Positions 59,840-64,000 of a stretch of 64,000 nucleotides of DNA are shown one piece after another. The translations under genes and the position numbers were made by a program. The DNA lies in assembly GCA_008973525.1 (NCBI GenBank), contig WACJ01000274.1, positions 372,001 through 436,000 of the forward strand, in the 5' to 3' direction. Origin of the DNA: Stenopsyche tienmushanensis (taxonomy: Eukaryota > Arthropoda > Insecta > Trichoptera > Stenopsychidae). The notes beneath the pieces are model-generated. The model worked only from the letters and a program-made list of their open reading frames with translations, made no database searches and was not told the DNA's origin. The stretch's first letter is position 1; every line of letters starts with the position of its first letter.

Positions 59840-61854
59840 TATTCAATTAAAAGCAATCTACAAGTTATATAATGACTGTTTAGAATTTGACTAATTTTTA
59901 TAAAAGCAGAATTGTTAAACGACAAACACCATAAAGCAGGTAGACAAATATTCATTCAACGTTATTTATATATAGATTATTGCATCATACATTATTCATA
60001 CGGGAATACAATGGGTTTCCTTTCAGTTTTGTGTCATACATCGTCTTGTGTTGTCTTAGAAAATGTTGACTAGTGGAATATTTTGCTGCGTTCATCCAAA
60101 GTATGATAGCTTTGTATACATATATTTTTAAGAAATCGTTTATTAATACAGAAATATTATCCTGATTGATCCATTTAATTATAGCTATATATCATATAAC
60201 TTCCCATTACCTTGATACATCAATTACTATACTATATAGCGTTCAATGAACTCATTAATATTACTATTGCGCCTTTTAATAACGAACTTCCATAAAATTG
60301 TTATTAATTCTATTTATAATACAGATACTAATGATGATTGTATGAACTTCAATAATCGGCTAATCAAACGATAAGTCTTTTGCCTGTGGATAGTATCGCA
60401 ATTCAGCCGATATAACTATAAAAATATTAAGGTTTGATCCTGTTATTTATGATTTTACTCTTAAAATTATGATTAAGTATTATTTGCTATTTATTTTTAA
60501 CAGCCTCAAATATTGCAGATAATGAATTATGTTGCTCATGTACGTTTATTTTTAAATTTATGCTAAATTCAAAATTGCAAAAATATTTTCATACCATCAA
60601 TTATTAAAAAAAACTAGTTTTGTGAGGACGAAGAGGTGTAATGTTTTTTCATAGAATTTGCTTTGTATGCATGGAAAAAAATCCTGCTCAAATTTATTCG
60701 ACAAATATGTATTCATAGCATCAATATTTCGTTCGGCTTTAAATACGAAAATACCAATCCAAGGGGTTGAAAGGGGGAGTTTCATTATTCGAGTCGAATA
60801 TTTCGCCTAAAAAAATACGTCCCTGTTCGTTTGTATGATCGCTTTTTACGACAGAGAATATGAAAATTTTACGATCGGGCATTGTTTAGTTGTCGCGTGT
60901 GACGGGAACACGTTTGTTAGGACGAAGGCCCTGCAAGAACCCGGGGGCGAAAATTTCAGATCAAAAGCTTTTGTGGAAAAGTCGTTTAAGTTTTCCATTG
61001 GAACCTTTCCTTGAGCGCTTTCCGGCTGCAATAAAATATAGTTGATGGCTCTAGGAAGTCGGAGCGGTTATTTAAGAACCCCGACTGCCCAAATTTCTAA
61101 TTATTCGACAGAATGTGGGGCCCACAACACCCGATGTTGGTTTTTAGGGGTGAAATTTTAAGTTCCCGATTAAATTTACGCGTGAGGTCAAATTGACAAT
61201 TCTGCTAACATTGGCCCAACCGCGTTGAACTTTGCAGATAGTAATAGGTTCAATTCTGTCCTAACACCTTTTCTATCCGGTTAATCCAATCGCTCATAGC
61301 AGACACCCCGAATTAATTCGGGTCATTTCGGCCCTGATCCTACACAAAGTCCTTTTACATACATATTTCATACACACATTTTCCAACCGCAATTTTATTA
61401 TTAAAACACTTAACACAAATTATTTTTAGATATTCGAAGAGTTTATATTCACATATAGAATAGAATTGATAGTTACGTTCAAGATTCACAAACACACTTT
61501 TATATTGGATAATTACCCTTAATTTGGAACGAAAGATTGAATCTGTGCATTTTTTATAGAGAAATGCCATTGTTTTACTAAAATTATTAAAATAGCCTAT
61601 AATATAATACAAAATTCTTTAATTTTAAAGAATTTTTAGAATATTTTGAGAGGAAATCTAAATATTATAAAATCACTATAGTTTAATTTTTATGATAAAT
61701 TTACTAAAAATACCTGATTTTTAACCAACTATGATCAAATATCATTACTTCTTTGACCAAAATTATTCTAGCTAGGTATTACACATATTATAATACGAAT
61801 ATATAATTCATTTCAACTATCAACATTAACATAAGACTGAGATTTGTATATACA
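59840..61854. other. Non-coding stretch with GC-richer patch
   Basis: No supported gene. The patch at 60750-61080 is richer in G and C (GTGACGGGAACACGTTTG, GAACCCGGGGGCGAAAAT) and may be regulatory. The rest is AT-rich. Confidence 0.4.
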
Positions 61855-62225
61855 CTCGGGCCTGGTATAACACGGCTTTACAAAACACGGTTTTATACAG
61901 CATATTTTTATAAATTGTGGCATATTTTAACCGCAAAACACTACGTCTATAATCCAACCCTTAGACCAAGGTATAATTTCAATATTTAAATCATTATATA
62001 TTCGTCGAATATTAAAAAAAAAATTAGAATACATCAATCAAGAAGAAAATGTAACACTTTCACAAGTTCCACAAGACGAATTAGTCGAAATATTGAATGA
62101 ATCTACCACAATTAATGATTCAGAAAGCAGTTGCAGCGAAGTGGCTACATGTTTCACATTAAAAACAATTAATAAATGCGTAGGATTGGCCATTAAATTA
62201 GATTTTTTTGATAGAAAATGATCTT
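61855..62225 (+). pseudogene. pogo/Tigger-like element, end and C-terminal remnant
   Basis: The left edge CGGGCCTGGTATAACACGGC followed by TTTACAAAACACGGTTTTAT is of the pogo/Tigger terminal type (GGTATAACxCGG). From about 62030 one frame reads YINQEENVTLSQVPQDELVE, then NESTTINDSESSCSEVATCF and TLKTINKCVGLAIKLDFFDR before a stop. This resembles the acidic region and last helix of a DDE_1 (CENP-B/Tigger-like) transposase. The DNA-binding and catalytic domains are missing and the other terminal repeat was not found. Confidence 0.6.
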
Positions 62226-63069
62226 ATAATGAAAATACGTTTTAAATTCAAGAGAGAATTCCAATAGAATCACGGAAAGTGAAATAATCAATGGCTTTCT
62301 ATAAGTTAAGTACTTGACTTACCCCAAAACCATAATTGACGATAAAAAAATCTCTGTATATGGTGGGATATCATTGGATTAATTAATTTAGACTTACCTG
62401 AACCTGATCATAGGAGCACACATTAGTAATTAGGGACTCTGTGTCGAGATATCTCGAGACTTTCGAGCTTTTCAGCTGTATCGAGTCATTTTCATTCCCC
62501 CGAAACCCTCGAAATTCGTTGAAATATCCGATTTGTATTAAATCAAAACAGGTATAACAGGGTAAAAGCCATTAAAAAAAATGCAACACGTTTGCGACCA
62601 GCTGATATTGTATGAGATTGCAGAATTCCATCAAAAGAATTCCAAGAACAATGGAACGGATGCTTGCTCCAAGTGTTTCTAGGCAAAGGCAACAGCTGGG
62701 ATCCATTTATTCCTAGAAAAAATCAGAAGGAGTAAATGAAAGATCAATGTTTTGTAAATACAATATCAGTTTGTCTCATAACTTCGAGCTAATTCATGTT
62801 GTTCTTGTGTCTGTTCTCTGATGGGTGGATACACTAAAACACTAAAATTCATTACAAAAAATCAATCCAAAATAATGAGATTGATCTCAAAATTTTACAA
62901 AGAAGAAATAAGTGAAGTAATTTCCAATATAGAAGGCTTATAAGAAGTGACGATCATAACAAATAGAAGATATTTTAATATTATAGTACATTCTGAAAAC
63001 GATATATTTAATCTAGAACTTGTTTACATTTAGGGAAAATGTGATGATTTAGTATAAAAATTTAGTTGC
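62226..63069. other. AT-rich non-coding stretch
   Basis: Nothing recognised. A short TCGAGATATCTCGA palindrome lies at about 62443-62456. Confidence 0.4.
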
Positions 63070-63173
63070 ATAACCCTTTTAGTGCCAGTCAATGATATAT
63101 CACCGTTGTCAATGATTGCGAAAAGTGCCAACGACGATATATCGTTGTGTATATAATGGTGCTTTACATTTAA
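63070..63173 (+). mobile_element. TTAA mini-element with paired palindromes
   Basis: Left edge ATAACCCTTTTAGTGCCAGT (TTAA decayed to ATAA), right edge TTAA at 63170-63173, about 104 bases. Two GATATATC-centred motifs at 63094-63101 and 63136-63143, 42 bases apart, each preceded by AGTGCCA and bounded by CAACG/CGTTG-like arms. It shares the palindrome core with 33856-33943 but differs elsewhere. Confidence 0.55.
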
Positions 63174-64000
63174 TCACATCGCATGAGAACTGTATCTCAA
63201 AATAGCTTCATAAACATTACATGAAGCTCTAATTTAATAGATAAGTCTATTTTGAAGAAGTTATTACACATATGTAAAACTGAGCTAAAATACAAGTGTC
63301 ATTGCACAAGACGTATTAGAAAGATCTAAACTAAATAGTATCATCGAATGGATTCAAAAAGATTCAAAGGCAATAAATCCGTCAGATACTTGATGATATT
63401 TTTGGCATTCATTAAAATATTCAATATGATTTATATTACATGTTCCGTATCAATCTGTAATAAAAGGATCTTATTTCTAAGATGCAAATAAAGCTTAAAA
63501 ATGAAAACTATTATCTTCATTTTTCTAATGGGTTTTCAATAAATAATGGCTTTAATTTGTTCTAAATGTAATTCTTCCTTTTTTAAATGCATTTTATTCC
63601 CCCAAATCTCGTTTTTACAGCTCGAAGCATAAAATTATATTACAATATGTCGTGATTATAATGATATCCAAAGAACATATTCGACGATCACATTTTCTAG
63701 TTATATTGATTGATATAAACTCTGTTTGTACATCCATTTCTAACCATGTTGACCCGCTAAACACAACAGGGTTGATCAAATAAAACACAAATGCAATTGC
63801 TCTATACAAGATCGCGTGACCGATATATAATAGCGTTCACGGTTCGGTTAATATTTAGCTTCATATTAAAAAGACGACGCAAATTTAACCATCTAACGCT
63901 GAACAATGTCTACATAGTCTTTGCGTTTGGCATTTAAATAACTCGAGCCAACAATAACTCAAAAATATTTCAACATCGCAATATTACATCGCCGGGGGCT
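63174..64000. other. AT-rich non-coding stretch
   Basis: No supported gene or repeat to the end of the window. Confidence 0.45.

Noticed and set aside
1..64000. CRISPR array, phage, integron or bacterial operon
   Set aside because: No regularly spaced repeats of that type, no Shine-Dalgarno-led gene runs; the content is plainly that of an animal genome.

Overview
The window looks like nuclear DNA of an insect. It is strongly AT-rich, has no bacterial-style operons or ribosome binding sites, and carries decayed copies of transposon families typical of arthropods: mariner, piggyBac, hAT, pogo/Tigger, an R1-clade non-LTR retrotransposon, a solo LTR and tRNA-derived SINEs. The order is not fixed by anything I can see. 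I found no host protein gene that I can defend. Nearly all open frames are short and unrelated to anything, and the few with recognisable similarity are broken transposon genes. The window is best read as a gene desert or the inside of a very large intron.

Layout. 1-0.33 kb: end of a mariner transposase. 4.1-6.7 kb: an inverted pair of a middle-repetitive sequence next to a piggyBac-type MITE. 7.86-8.62 kb: a TIR element with a transposase fragment and a piggyBac-type end nested in it. 10.4-11.4 kb: a decayed piggyBac-like element on the minus strand, with a hAT-like insert and a striking hairpin. 17.5-20.8 kb: two full TTAA-flanked MITEs, a possible SINE, a GC-rich patch with three CACGTG sites and a 91-bp foldback MITE. 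22.4-23.06 kb: a broken copy of a dispersed, uncharacterised animal protein family. 27.0-27.8 kb: a MITE cut off by a GC-richer LTR-like segment. 29.8-31.3 kb: a 5'-truncated R1-clade LINE. 33.4-33.9 kb: another MITE and a mini-element. 37.3-38.2 kb: a piggyBac transposase that has lost its catalytic core but kept both ends. 39.0-39.75 kb: a hAT element with a clear 8-bp target duplication. 40.3-41.85 kb: a piggyBac-type end, then a mariner split by a 674-bp solo LTR. 44.3 kb: a MITE. 48.5-49.75 kb: a second type of mariner with a TTAA mini-element inside. 51.8-52.3 kb: pogo/Tigger debris. 54.1-55.65 kb: a piggyBac-like 5' part followed by a mariner. 58.5-59.3 kb: a piggyBac-like pseudogene. 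59.47-59.83 kb: two SINE heads. 61.9-62.2 kb: pogo/Tigger debris. 63.1 kb: a TTAA mini-element.

The most interesting theme is the TTAA-bounded (piggyBac-type) ends. At least five that share little sequence have the same plan: TTAA, about 15-25 bases, then a short palindrome that occurs twice with a pitch of 42-44 bp; a sixth end is similar at about 47 bp. The palindrome differs in each family but the geometry does not. This fits binding by a dimeric cysteine-rich transposase domain and suggests several piggyBac lineages coexisting in one genome.

Between the transposons lie scattered patches that are richer in GC and contain palindromes and homeodomain-like AT cores (for example 5.4-5.9, 16.3-16.9, 20.3-20.5, 32.6-32.9, 43.2-43.7, 53.3-53.8, 60.75-61.1 kb). 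These may be cis-regulatory DNA of a distant gene, but that is inference from composition only.
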